NCBI GenBank assembly: GCA_937959315.1
Contig: CALGRC010000039.1
Coordinates: forward strand, 1-44,980
DNA: 44,980 bases
Reading direction: 5' to 3'
Source: an uncultured Clostridia bacterium
GTDB lineage: Bacteria; Bacillota; Clostridia; UMGS1810
This document shows, one piece after another, positions 8,185 through 17,600 of the stretch. The notes under the pieces were generated by a model. The model saw nothing but the letters and a program-made list of their open reading frames with translations, was not told where the DNA came from and made no database searches. The position numbers were made by a program, and so were the translations under genes. Within the stretch, counting starts at the first letter, position 1. The number at the start of each line of letters is the position of its first letter.

Positions 8185-11100
8185 TTATTGATTTGCCATC
8201 CGTTTGTAAGTTGCGTAGCGTTCTGCCAAATCCTTTTCCGCTTTGTCAAACAACTGCTCCGCCATATCTGGGAAAGCTTTTTTAAGCATCAGATAGCGGT
8301 TTTCCCCTTCCAGGAATTCCCGCGGCGTACCAGTGGGCTCCTTAGAATCGAGCAGGAACGGATTTTTGCCTTCTTCTTTCAGGCGCGGATCAAACCGCCA
8401 CAGGTGCCAGTAACCGGTTTCCACTGCCTTTTTCTCTTCAGCAATGCTGTTGCTCATACCGGCCTTGATCCCATGGTTGATGCACGGCGCATAGGCGATA
8501 ATCAGCGACGGTCCCGGATATGCTTCCGCTTCCTTCAAAGCCTTGATGGCCTGGTTCATATTTGCACCCAGCGAAATCTGCGCCACATATACATACCCGT
8601 AGGTGGTCGCAATCATACCCAGGTCTTTTTTCTTCACTTTCTTACCGGACGCAGCAAATTTTGCAATCGCTGCGGTCGGGGTTGCTTTGGAAGACTGCCC
8701 GCCGGTGTTGGAATACACTTCGGTGTCAACCACAAAGATGTTGATATCCTCACCGCTGGCAATCACGTGATCCAACCCGCCGTAGCCAATATCATAGGCC
8801 CAGCCGTCGCCGCCAAATGCCCACTGGGAGCGTTTTACCAAAAAGTCGGTACGGTCGGCAACCGCTTTGACGTCCTCATTGCTCATATCTGCATTCGCAA
8901 GCAGCGCTTTGATTTCTGCTGCACATTTTTTGGATTCCTCTGCATTGTCCTTGCCGGCAATCCATGCTTTGAATGCGTCGGCCAGCTTTGCGTCAATGCC
9001 CGCTTCCATGGCTTTTTCCATATGGAATTTCAGCATCTCGCGGTTTTTCTTGACCGCCAGCACCATACCCAGGCCATACTCGGCGTTGTCTTCAAACAGC
9101 GAGTTTGCCCATGCCGGGCCGTGGCCCTCTTTGTTGGTGCAATACGGCGTACTGGGCATAGAGCCGCCCCAGATGGAGGTACAGCCGGTCGCATTGGCAA
9201 TCATCATCCGGTCGCCAAACAACTGGGTGATAAGCTTGATATACGGGGTCTCGCCGCAGCCTGCACATGCGCCCGAGAACTCCAGCAGCGGCTGGCAGAA
9301 CTGTGAACCTTTGACCGAATATTTGTCCATCAGGCTGTCCTTAACTGGGATATCCATGGCAAATTCCCAATTGTCCGCCTGCGCGTCTACCTGCTCATCC
9401 AACGGTTTCATAACCAGCGCTTTGGTCTTGGCCGGGCAAACCTGCGCGCACACGCCGCAGCCCAGGCAATCGCGCGGGCTGACCTGTACGCGGAATTTAA
9501 GCCCTTTGAGCTGCGGGCCGATTGCGGCATTGGTTTCAAAAGCTGCCGGCACGTTCTTTGCTTCCTCTTCGGTCAACAATACCGGGCGGATGGCTGCATG
9601 CGGGCAAACCAGCGAGCACTGGTTGCACTGGATACAATTTTCAATCTGCCATTCCGGCACATTGACAGCAACGGTGCGTTTTTCATACCGGGCAGTCCCC
9701 TGCTCCAGCGTACCGTCTTCACGGCCCACAAACGTGCTGACCGGCAGCTTGTTGCCCTGCTGGCCGTTGATGGGCTCCACAATCTTTTTGACAAATTCCG
9801 GAACCTCGCCGGCATTGGTTGCACCGTCGTCAGAAGCGTCTTTCCAAGAGGCAGGCACATCGATTTTTACCAGCGCATCCAGCGCCATATCGACCGCTTT
9901 GCAGTTCATATCAACAATGTTCTGGCCCTTTTTGCCGTAGGTGCGGTTGATGGCCTCTTTGAGCAGCGGCACTGCCTGGTCAATCGGGATCACATTGGCC
10001 AGTTTGAAAAACGCCGCCTGGGTGACCATGTTGATACGCCCGCCCAAACCGATGGAAGAGGCGATATCGACAGCATTGATGGTATAGAACTGGATATTGT
10101 GTTCTGCAATATAGCGTTTCATATGGCCGGGCAGCTTTTCGTCCAGCTCATCCGGCGTCCACACGCAGTTGAGCAGGAACGTGCCGCCGTCGCGCAGGCC
10201 TTCCAGTACATCATACTGGTAAACATACGCCGGCTTATGACATGCGATATAATCCGCTTCATCCAGCAGGTAAGTGGAACGGATTGGCGTTTTGCCAAAC
10301 CGCAGATGGCTCATGGTAACGCCGCCGCTCTTTTTGGAGTCATAATCAAAATACGCCTGCGCGTACATGTCGGTGTTGTCGCCGATGATTTTGATGGCGT
10401 CCTTGTTCGCGCCAACGGTGCCGTCAGACCCAAAGCCCCAGAATTTGCAGCGGGTGGTGCCTTCGGCAGCCGCATTGATTTTCTTTGTGATTGGCAGCGA
10501 CAGGTTGGTTACATCGTCTTCAATCCCAATGGTAAAGCCATTCTTGGGCTCTGCTTCATCCAGGTTTGCAAACACTGCCGCAATGTGGGACGGGGTGGTG
10601 TCTTTGGAACCCAAGCCAAACCGCCCGCCTACAATAACCGGCGCATTGGCCTGGCCATAGAACAGGCTGCGGACATCCAGATACAGCGGTTCACCCAAGG
10701 CACCCGGCTCTTTGGTACGGTCGAGCACGGCGATTTTTTCCACCGTCTTTGGCAGTACGTCAAAGAAATATTTAGACGAGAACGGGCGGTACAGGTGCAC
10801 TTTGATAACGCCGACTTTTTCGCCGGCAGCATTCAAATAGTCCACCGTCTCTTCAATCGCTTCACACACAGAACCCATTGCCACAATGACCTTGGTGGCA
10901 TCCGGCGCGCCGTAGTAATTGAACGGCTTGTAGTCACGGCCGGTGATTTTTGAGATTTCCTTCATATAATCATTGACAACGTCTGGGATGGCATTGTAAA
11001 ACTGATTGGACGCCTCGCGGCCCTGGAAATACACGTCCGGGTTTTGCGCACTGCCGCGCAGCACCGGGTGTTCCGGATTGAGCGCCCGGTCTTTGAACGC

Positions 11101-11703
11101 TTTGATGGCGTCTTTGTCAACCAGCTTTGCAAGGTCTGCATAATCCATCACTTCAATCTTCTGCACTTCGTGCGAAGTACGGAACCCGTCGAAGAAATGC
11201 AGGAAGGGGACGCGGCCCTTAATGGCGGCCAGATGCGCGACGCCCGCCAAATCCATGACCTCCTGTACCGAACCGGACGCCAGCATGGCAAACCCGGTCT
11301 GGCGGCATGCCATCACGTCCTGGTGGTCGCCGAAGATGGACAGCGCATGCGCTGCAATGGCACGTGCGCTAACGTGGAACACGCACGGCAGCAGTTCGCC
11401 GGCAATTTTGTACATATTGGGGATCATCAAAAGCAGGCCCTGCGACGCGGTAAACGTCGTCGTCAATGCACCCGCCTGCAGGGAGCCGTGTACAGCGCCC
11501 GCGGCGCCGGCTTCCGACTGCATTTCACAGACGTCAACCGTCTGCCCGAAAATGTTTTTTTGACCCTTTGCACTCCACTCATCCACGTATTCCGCCATGG
11601 TGGACGATGGGGTGATAGGGTAGATGGTAGCTACTTCTGTAAACGCATAGGCGCAATGGGCAGCGGCGCAGTTACCATCCATGGTTTTAAACTTCTTTGC
11701 CAT
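8185..11703 (-). CDS. nifJ: Pyruvate:ferredoxin (flavodoxin) oxidoreductase
   Basis: A single-chain 1172-aa PFOR, the usual clostridial form, that converts pyruvate plus CoA to acetyl-CoA and CO2 while reducing ferredoxin. Visible in order: the N-terminal transketolase-like domain beginning KTMDGNCAAAHCAYAFTEVA and IYPITPSSTMAEYVDEW; the gamma domain; a two-[4Fe-4S] ferredoxin insert (CIQCNQCSLVCPHAAIRP and CLGCGVCAQVCP, about residues 685-760); cysteines of a third cluster (GACAGCGETPY); and the C-terminal TPP-binding domain (GGDGWAYDIGYGGLDH, VDTEVYSNTGGQSSKATP). It is central to fermentative energy metabolism and marks the organism as an anaerobe. Monocistronic: it has its own strong promoter and terminator. 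The ribosome site GGGAGG is 7 nt before the ATG. Confidence 0.98.
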   Translation of the reverse strand: MAKKFKTMDGNCAAAHCAYAFTEVATIYPITPSSTMAEYVDEWSAKGQKNIFGQTVDVCEMQSEAGAAGAVHGSLQAGALTTTFTASQGLLLMIPNMYKIAGELLPCVFHVSARAIAAHALSIFGDHQDVMACRQTGFAMLASGSVQEVMDLAGVAHLAAIKGRVPFLHFFDGFRTSHEVQKIEVMDYADLAKLVDKDAIKAFKDRALNPEHPVLRGSAQNPDVYFQGREASNQFYNAIPDVVNDYMKEISKITGRDYKPFNYYGAPDATKVIVAMGSVCEAIEETVDYLNAAGEKVGVIKVHLYRPFSSKYFFDVLPKTVEKIAVLDRTKEPGALGEPLYLDVRSLFYGQANAPVIVGGRFGLGSKDTTPSHIAAVFANLDEAEPKNGFTIGIEDDVTNLSLPITKKINAAAEGTTRCKFWGFGSDGTVGANKDAIKIIGDNTDMYAQAYFDYDSKKSGGVTMSHLRFGKTPIRSTYLLDEADYIACHKPAYVYQYDVLEGLRDGGTFLLNCVWTPDELDEKLPGHMKRYIAEHNIQFYTINAVDIASSIGLGGRINMVTQAAFFKLANVIPIDQAVPLLKEAINRTYGKKGQNIVDMNCKAVDMALDALVKIDVPASWKDASDDGATNAGEVPEFVKKIVEPINGQQGNKLPVSTFVGREDGTLEQGTARYEKRTVAVNVPEWQIENCIQCNQCSLVCPHAAIRPVLLTEEEAKNVPAAFETNAAIGPQLKGLKFRVQVSPRDCLGCGVCAQVCPAKTKALVMKPLDEQVDAQADNWEFAMDIPVKDSLMDKYSVKGSQFCQPLLEFSGACAGCGETPYIKLITQLFGDRMMIANATGCTSIWGGSMPSTPYCTNKEGHGPAWANSLFEDNAEYGLGMVLAVKKNREMLKFHMEKAMEAGIDAKLADAFKAWIAGKDNAEESKKCAAEIKALLANADMSNEDVKAVADRTDFLVKRSQWAFGGDGWAYDIGYGGLDHVIASGEDINIFVVDTEVYSNTGGQSSKATPTAAIAKFAASGKKVKKKDLGMIATTYGYVYVAQISLGANMNQAIKALKEAEAYPGPSLIIAYAPCINHGIKAGMSNSIAEEKKAVETGYWHLWRFDPRLKEEGKNPFLLDSKEPTGTPREFLEGENRYLMLKKAFPDMAEQLFDKAEKDLAERYATYKRMANQ

Positions 11704-11743
11704 TTTTTATCCTCCCTTAACATTTAACGATAAGCATGATAAG

Positions 11744-11766
11744 AAGGTTGTCCCTTTGACAACCTT
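11744..11766. promoter_or_regulatory. Inverted repeat at the nifJ transcription start
   Basis: AAGGTTGTC (11744-11752) and GACAACCTT (11758-11766) form a perfect 9-bp inverted repeat around CCTTT. On the minus strand it starts 4 bp below the nifJ -10 box, so it overlaps the predicted +1. It could be a repressor operator or a 5' mRNA stem. It does not match the Rex consensus (TTGTGAAnnnnTTCACAA). Confidence 0.55.
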
Positions 11767-11770
11767 TTTC

Positions 11771-11799
11771 ATTATAGCACATCTGTTTGGCGATTTCAA
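11771..11799 (-). promoter_or_regulatory. Strong sigma-A promoter of nifJ
   Basis: On the minus strand: -35 TTGAAA (11794-11799), a 17-bp spacer and a perfect -10 TATAAT (11771-11776). The leader is about 60 nt and contains the inverted repeat described separately. Confidence 0.85.
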
Positions 11800-11924
11800 A
11801 TACTATTTTGTCAGATTCCGATGCAAATGAGGTTTTCTTGCAATGTTTGTTCACTATCCATAAAAACAGGCGCCAATGCCGCTGCAAATTTATCCAAAGT
11901 ACGCCTGCGGCAGGCGGCTAACGG

Positions 11925-11953
11925 TTGTCAAATGGGAAAAACTATGATAAAAT
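11925..11953 (+). promoter_or_regulatory. Predicted sigma-A promoter of rqcH
   Basis: -35 TTGTCA (11925-11930), a 17-bp spacer and -10 TAAAAT (11948-11953). The expected start near 11960 gives a very short leader ending in the GAGGTGA ribosome site. Confidence 0.65.
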
Positions 11954-11973
11954 GGCTGGCGAGGTGAAACGTC

Positions 11974-13734
11974 ATGGCATTGGATGGGACCGTCCTGCAT
12001 GCGCTGGCGCACGAACTTGACACGGTGCTTGCAGGCGGAAAAATCGATAAAGTATATCAGCCGGGGCGCGGCGAGCTGGTGCTGGGCATACGGACGCGTG
12101 AAAAAAACTACAAGCTGCTGCTGTCGGCCAATCCGTCGCTGCCGCGGGCGCATCTGACCGAGGCGGCGTTTGAAAACCCTGCAAAACCACCCATGTTTTG
12201 CATGCTGCTGCGTAAACATTTGGTGAGCGGCAAAATCACGTCGGTAGAGCAATATGCATTTGAACGTATCCTGCGCATTTCCATTGAAGGATATGACGAA
12301 CTGGGTGAAAAAACCGTGCGTACGCTGGTTTTAGAGCTGATGGGCAAGCATTCCAACCTCATATTGCTGGATGCCGGCGGCAAAATGATTGACAGTATCT
12401 ACCATGTCGACCTCACCGTCAGCAGTGTACGCCAGGTACTGCCAGGGCTGGCCTATCAAGCACCGCCATCCAAGGGGAAATACAACCCCCTGCTGCTGGG
12501 CGGCCCCCCGGCGCTGGACGAAAATGGGGGCGAGCTGTCCAAACAGCTGGTGCAAACTTTTATGGGGATCAGTCCCTTGGTTGCCCGCGAAGCGGTCTAC
12601 CGTGCGCTGGGAAAAACGGAACTCATCCCGGATGATGCGGACGCAGGCAGCCTGCAAAAGGTGGGGCAAGCGTTTTATGATATGATGCAGCAAGCTGCTA
12701 ACAACGACTATTCCCCGGTCATCCTGACCGATGTACAAAGCGGAAAACCGCTGGAATTTTGCGCGCTGCCCATCCGGCAATATGAAAAGCTGGCAAGCTG
12801 CGAGGCCTATGATTCTATCAGCCAAGCCATTGAACATTTTTACGCCAAAAAAGCGCAGGGGGAAACGCTGCGGCAGCGGGGCGGCGATTTGATGAGAGTG
12901 GTCGCCAACAATTTAGAACGCTGCCGCAAAAAACTGCAACTGGAAAACGAACGGCTGGAAAAGGCCGCCAAGCGGGACAAATACAAGCTATACGGCGATT
13001 TGGTCACCGCCAACCTGCACCGAATCCAAAAAGGGGCGGAACATATCACCGTACAGAATTTTTACGACCCAGACGGCAGCGAGCTCAAAATTGCGCTTAA
13101 AAGCGACCTGACCCCCGCGCAAAACGCCCAGCGGTATTACACCCGCTACAATAAAGAAAAAACCGCCGCTGCCGAAACTGAAAAACAAAAAACGCTCAAC
13201 CTGGCGGAAATCGACTATTTGGAGTCGGTACAGGACGCCATTGCCAAAGCAGAAACCACATCTGAAATCACACAGATCCGGGATGAACTGATTGAACAGG
13301 GATATTTAAAAAACAAGGGGCGTATCAAAAAGAGCAAAAAAACCGATACGCCCAAGCCCATGCATTTTATCAGCAGTGATGGATACGACATTTTTGTGGG
13401 CAAAAACAACAAGCAAAACGACTATATCACCTGCAAAATGGCCCGGCCGACCGATTTGTGGTTCCACACCAAAGGCATCCATGGTTCGCACACCCTAATA
13501 CAGACTGCCGACGCCATGGCTGTACCGGATGAAACCTACCGCCAGGCAGCGCTTTTGGCGGCCTATTACAGCAAAGGGCGGGCATCCCAGAGCGTGCCGG
13601 TGGACTATACCGAAGCGCGCAATGTTAAAAAACCCGCCGGCGCCAAACCGGGCATGGTCATCTATGTGGATTACAGCACGTTATACGTCACGCCGGACGA
13701 AGACAGCGTTGCCAAAATAAAAAAATTGCCATAA
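11974..13734 (+). CDS. rqcH: NFACT family ribosome quality control protein RqcH
   Basis: A 586-aa protein of the NFACT (Rqc2/FbpA) family. RqcH binds obstructed 50S subunits carrying peptidyl-tRNA and directs addition of C-terminal alanine tails that mark stalled peptides for degradation. The NFACT-N domain is evident (MALDGTVLHALAHEL, KIDKVYQPGRGELVL, PPMFCMLLRKHLVSGKI, LELMGKHSNLILLD). A central coiled coil spans roughly residues 285-440 and is rich in K/E/Q. The C-terminal NFACT-R domain follows (FISSDGYDIFVGKNNKQNDY, ARPTDLWFHTKGIHGSH). The length is normal. Older annotations call such genes fibronectin/fibrinogen-binding protein. The start is set by GAGGTGA 7 nt upstream of the ATG. Confidence 0.93.
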   Translation: MALDGTVLHALAHELDTVLAGGKIDKVYQPGRGELVLGIRTREKNYKLLLSANPSLPRAHLTEAAFENPAKPPMFCMLLRKHLVSGKITSVEQYAFERILRISIEGYDELGEKTVRTLVLELMGKHSNLILLDAGGKMIDSIYHVDLTVSSVRQVLPGLAYQAPPSKGKYNPLLLGGPPALDENGGELSKQLVQTFMGISPLVAREAVYRALGKTELIPDDADAGSLQKVGQAFYDMMQQAANNDYSPVILTDVQSGKPLEFCALPIRQYEKLASCEAYDSISQAIEHFYAKKAQGETLRQRGGDLMRVVANNLERCRKKLQLENERLEKAAKRDKYKLYGDLVTANLHRIQKGAEHITVQNFYDPDGSELKIALKSDLTPAQNAQRYYTRYNKEKTAAAETEKQKTLNLAEIDYLESVQDAIAKAETTSEITQIRDELIEQGYLKNKGRIKKSKKTDTPKPMHFISSDGYDIFVGKNNKQNDYITCKMARPTDLWFHTKGIHGSHTLIQTADAMAVPDETYRQAALLAAYYSKGRASQSVPVDYTEARNVKKPAGAKPGMVIYVDYSTLYVTPDEDSVAKIKKLP

Positions 13735-13747
13735 GGTAAAAAACCTC

Positions 13748-13776
13748 TTGCATTTTGCCGTATATTGTGATAGAAT
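13748..13776 (+). promoter_or_regulatory. Sigma-A promoter of rpsT
   Basis: -35 TTGCAT (13748-13753), a 17-bp spacer and -10 TAGAAT (13771-13776). The predicted leader is about 33 nt. Confidence 0.75.
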
Positions 13777-13815
13777 ACAGTTTGTTTATTATGTGCGTTA
13801 TGGAGGTGGAAAACA

Positions 13816-14082
13816 ATGCCAAACATCAAATCTGCAGAAAAACGGGTAAAAGTCATCGCGACCAAAACGCTCCGTAACCAGATGGTGAAATCTAATTTGA
13901 AAACCTACATCAAAAAGCTGGACGAGTGTATTGCGAAAAATGAAAAAGACAACGCAGTTGCTGCATGCAAGCTGGCGTTTCAAAAAATTGACCAGGCAGC
14001 CGCAAAGGGGATCATCCATAAAAACACCGCAGCCCGGAAAAAATCTCAGCTGGCTTTGAAGGTCAACAAAATCGGTGCATAG
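13816..14082 (+). CDS. rpsT: Small ribosomal subunit protein bS20
   Basis: An 88-aa, highly basic helical protein with the S20 hallmarks (MPNIKSAEKRVKV at the start, NAVAACKLAFQKIDQAAAKG in the middle, HKNTAARKKSQLALKVN at the end). S20 is a primary 16S rRNA-binding protein of the 30S subunit. The ribosome site GGAGGTG lies 8 nt before the ATG. It has its own promoter in the 81-bp gap after rqcH and a strong terminator, so it is a monocistronic unit. Confidence 0.98.
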   Translation: MPNIKSAEKRVKVIATKTLRNQMVKSNLKTYIKKLDECIAKNEKDNAVAACKLAFQKIDQAAAKGIIHKNTAARKKSQLALKVNKIGA

Positions 14083-14096
14083 AGGTTCTCTGTGTA

Positions 14097-14140
14097 AAAA
14101 AAGGTTAAAAGCACAAATGTGCTTTTAACCTTTTTTGTTT
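14097..14140 (+). terminator. Rho-independent terminator of rpsT
   Basis: Long stem 14097-14115 / 14118-14136 (core GGTTAAAAGCACA with TGTGCTTTTAACC), followed by TTTTTTG and more T residues. Confidence 0.93.
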
Positions 14141-14171
14141 TTTTAAGCAAAAATTTGGAAAGGCGGCGTAA

Positions 14172-14646
14172 AAAATAGAGGTTTGCACAGGAAAAAAGAC
14201 CAAAGAAATATCTTTTCTGCTCGGCGGAATTGGTACCGGCTCCATCGGATTTGGCGGCGACGGACGGCTGATAGACTGGGAAATTGCCAACCGCCCGGCA
14301 AATGGGGGCGCTGCTGCAGGTTTACCGGGACTGGAAGCTATCGGGCGACGACACATGGCTCAAATCGCTCTGGCCCCGCATGAAAAAGGCACTCGCTTAT
14401 ACCTGGGACCCAACCAATGAATATCAATGGGACCGCGATCGGGATGGCATTTTGGAGGGGCGCCAGCACCACACTGCCATTGACATCATCAGCGGAGCTT
14501 TGCAAATAAAAGAACTGCGCCTGCCCTATCTTACCAGCGTTATCTCGGTACAGGCGGACGGCAAAACGCTCACAGACGCCGTTTTGCAAAATGGCTGTAT
14601 GACGTTTGCGCCGCAAACCATCGTACACAGCATTGTCGTATACTAA
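14172..14646 (+). pseudogene. Remnant of a GH116-type (DUF608) glycoside hydrolase with internal deletion
   Basis: Two adjacent pieces look like opposite parts of one enzyme. Frame A, open from 14172, reads KTKEISFLLGGIGTGSI and GDGRLIDWEIANRP, matching the N-terminal signature I associate with bacterial GH116 / bile-acid beta-glucosidase-like proteins (LGGIGTG...DWEIFNRP). Near 14293-14302 the sequence jumps into another frame (open from 14284) reading RQMGALLQVYRDWKLSGDD, LWPRMKKALAYTWDPTNEYQ and DGILEGRQHHT, the C-terminal catalytic-domain signature. It then passes directly to a short tail (LQIKELRLPYLTSV). Intact members are about 800 aa; some hundreds of codons are missing and there is no good ribosome site or promoter. 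The family assignment is from memory of motifs. The piece probably records an older glycan gene beside the present locus. Confidence 0.75.
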
Positions 14647-14678
14647 AAACCCCCCGGAATATAAACCGGGGGGTTTTT
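14645..14678. terminator. Bidirectional terminator at the end of the glycan operon
   Basis: Stem AAAAACCCCCCGG (14645-14657) with CCGGGGGGTTTTT (14666-14678) around an 8-nt loop, T-rich in both directions. It ends the 24.7-kb minus-strand operon 12 bp past its last stop codon and also faces the plus-strand remnant. Confidence 0.92.
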
Positions 14679-14689
14679 ATGCTTTCTAT

Positions 14690-17600
14690 TTAATTTGCTT
14701 TGTCCGGATACCGCAAAACCGGCATAGCCTCTTCCACATAATTCCGGTACTCCGCATATCCATTTTCATGGTTTTCGGTATCCCGCCGGAAGCCTTCACC
14801 GGGGACAGGCGCCCAGTAGGCAAACGCCGGAGCTGCAGCTCCTTCCCCGCACCCGTTTACCGCAGACACTTCATAGCATGCCCCTGCCGTAAACGGCTCC
14901 GAATACCGGCGTTCCAACCCCTGGTAAACCATCTGCCGCCCCTTTGGGTCCACCCGGTACAGCCGGTAACCGGATACCCCCAGCACCTCGCCCCATTGCA
15001 ACACTGCCCGGCCGTCTATCACTTCTTGTATCAACCCATCCGGTGCGGACGGCGGCTGATTGTCAATATACAACGGATAGGGGGCGCTCTGCGCTGCTCC
15101 TGCACGGTTGACCGCTGTAACCACAACCCGGTACGCGCCCGCTTCCAAACCGTTCAGCACTGCGCATGTACCGGAAATTCCATCCTGTGTCGCCGCAGGT
15201 TGTTGCCGTTCTGCATCATAAAGGCATATCTGGTAGCTCTCTGCCGCAGCGGCCGGCTGCCATACCACCGTACATCTGCCAGGCGCATTTTCCGTACGGA
15301 TACCCTGCGGCCTTGCGGGCGCCGGCACTCCTGCTGTCACACAAATGTCATGTTCCCCGGGGGCAATGCCGGCATTGCACACCTGGCTGTCAACATATAA
15401 ACAGCCCTCTGTTATCCCGGTTACCCGCACTGGCTGCTCACACATCACACGGCCTTCCAAATGGCCGCCGATTGTGTAAAAGCCCGCGCCAAACGGCGCT
15501 TCGCTTTGCAGGGAAACGCCAAACGCCTGGAAAGAAGCCGCGTCAACCGCCGCGGCATATACTGGGGTTTGCCCGTCAAACCGTATCATGCCGTATCTGC
15601 ACTCAGCGGCAATATTGTTTTCGGCAAACGCCCCCGCATAAAAGCGGTCGGCCACATGGTCAAATTCTGCACGCCATCCATCCGGCTCCAGCGAAAAAGA
15701 AATGCCGTCCAAATGGGTGACCGCCGTTACAAAATCCCCGGCGCCGTCATACCAGCGGCCTTTGGTGCCTGCTCCTTCCACCGGTACATATGGTACGCCC
15801 GGGCAAAGCTGCACAATATAGGGGAACGTATCCGTTTGGCCGACAAACCAGGAAAACCGGCCGCGCACCGAAGCGTCCCGCACCTTGTCCACCACAATCA
15901 GATACCGGTTTTCCACCACCAGCGCCATCCGGTATTGGTACAAGCCGCCGGCATCCGCATTGGCGTCCGCCCGTGCACATTGCAGCAGGCCCAGCCGGTA
16001 AAAGGGCGCCTTTGCGTCCTGCCGCCCCACGCAGCGGTATTCCCCAATACAGCGGTACCCGCCGCCAGGATGAAGCACCCCAAAATTGGTACACCGCTCC
16101 ACATCGCCGCAGCAGTCATCCCCCACATCCTCCACGCCAATGTGTGTGTACCGCTTCCCGGCCGCATAATAGTGGATACAGCCGTTGCCGCCCTTTCCAG
16201 CACGGCCCCACCGGTAATTCGGCCCCTCGTCCAGTTGCTGTAAATGGACGCACAGTTCCCCGTTTCCGGCCCCATACCGTATTACACAGCCATAACCAGT
16301 GTATTTTGCCGGCTCCAGCGACAGCGGCAGCCCTGCGCCGCTCCAGCTAGACAGCGCCGCACGCCAAGGGGACGGCTCCTCCTCTTCAAAGCCGTCGTTG
16401 TCCGCAGGCACGGCAGCCAGTATCCGCTCCGCCAATTCAGGCGCATAGCCGCGCAGCTCCTGTGCCAGCAGGCGGAACCAATAGGGAAGCGCCTGCGACC
16501 GGCAATGCGCCCCCTGCGGCGGCAGCCCCCGGTTCCCGCCAAGTACCTCCAGCGGCGGGGTAAGCGCATGTAAAATCCAATCGGCAAGCATTACAACATT
16601 GGGATGTGCCATGGCGTTGCGGCCGTCGCCAAAATGGTGCAGCAAAAACGATATTTTCAGCGACGGGACAAGGAATGCCCAGGTATAGCAGGTGAGGTTT
16701 TCGGTCCAGCGCCCGCCGCGCGCACCCCATGCGGGCACATCCGGCCGTACATGGTAATGCAGGTTGCGGTGCAGCGACTGGTGAAAATGGTCTGCAAACA
16801 CGGCGGCAGCCGGATGGTGCGGGAACAGGTAGGCAAACAGCCCGACAACCCCCTTGACGTCCGCCAAAAAATTGGGATGGCCCGCCAGCATATTGCGCAC
16901 CGGCATAAGCGCTTCGTCAAAGCAGATATAAGCCAAAAAGGCAAACGCTGCCTGTATGCGCGACGCCTGTTGTTCTGTCATATCCGGCAGCAGCGCCTCA
17001 AAGGCGGGCAGCCAGCGCCCGGCAACCTCCCGCAGGTCAACCGGGTTGACACCCCCGCCCGACCGCTCGGTGGCATTGGGGATACCGGAAAGCAGCCGGC
17101 AATGATGCAGAACATAGTCGTAAAAGGAATCGGCAGTTTCCCCGGCCGGCGGCTTCAAAAATAAACGCGGCGTACGGCGGACCACCGGGAAGTCCATCAC
17201 CCAGCGGCACACCTTATGCAGCGGGAGCCAGCCATGCCAGCGGCGCAAATCGTCAATATACAGCAGCGGCCTGTCACAGCCGTCCGCCCGTTCCCGGTCC
17301 TTTTCGTGGGGATATACCGCAAGGGCCAGGCTGCGCGTCCCGCGCCGCACGGGGAATTGCCATTCCAGCGCCGGCGTATGGTAAAAATGGATGCACAGCG
17401 TATCCTTTGATCCCCAAAGGGCATACTGCCCGTCATCCCAGCGCTCCATTTCGCGGATAAAAATGCCCGCTGTCATACCTGCCTGTTCATCCCAGAAACA
17501 GGCGGCCGGCAGCCGCCACCAGCTATTCCAGTTGTGATAAGGCGCAATTTTCACCGGCAGCTTGCCATCCGGCGCACAGCCGGTATCCACAGGCTCCCAC

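Noticed and set aside
8188..10953. Long plus-strand open frames across nifJ (up to 451 codons)
   Set aside because: The minus strand encodes a complete, highly conserved PFOR. The antisense frames are a by-product of its codon usage.
11901..11917. Small palindrome CGCCTG-CGG-CAGGCG upstream of rqcH
   Set aside because: Only 6 bp with no T-tract or clear relation to the promoter; could easily be chance.
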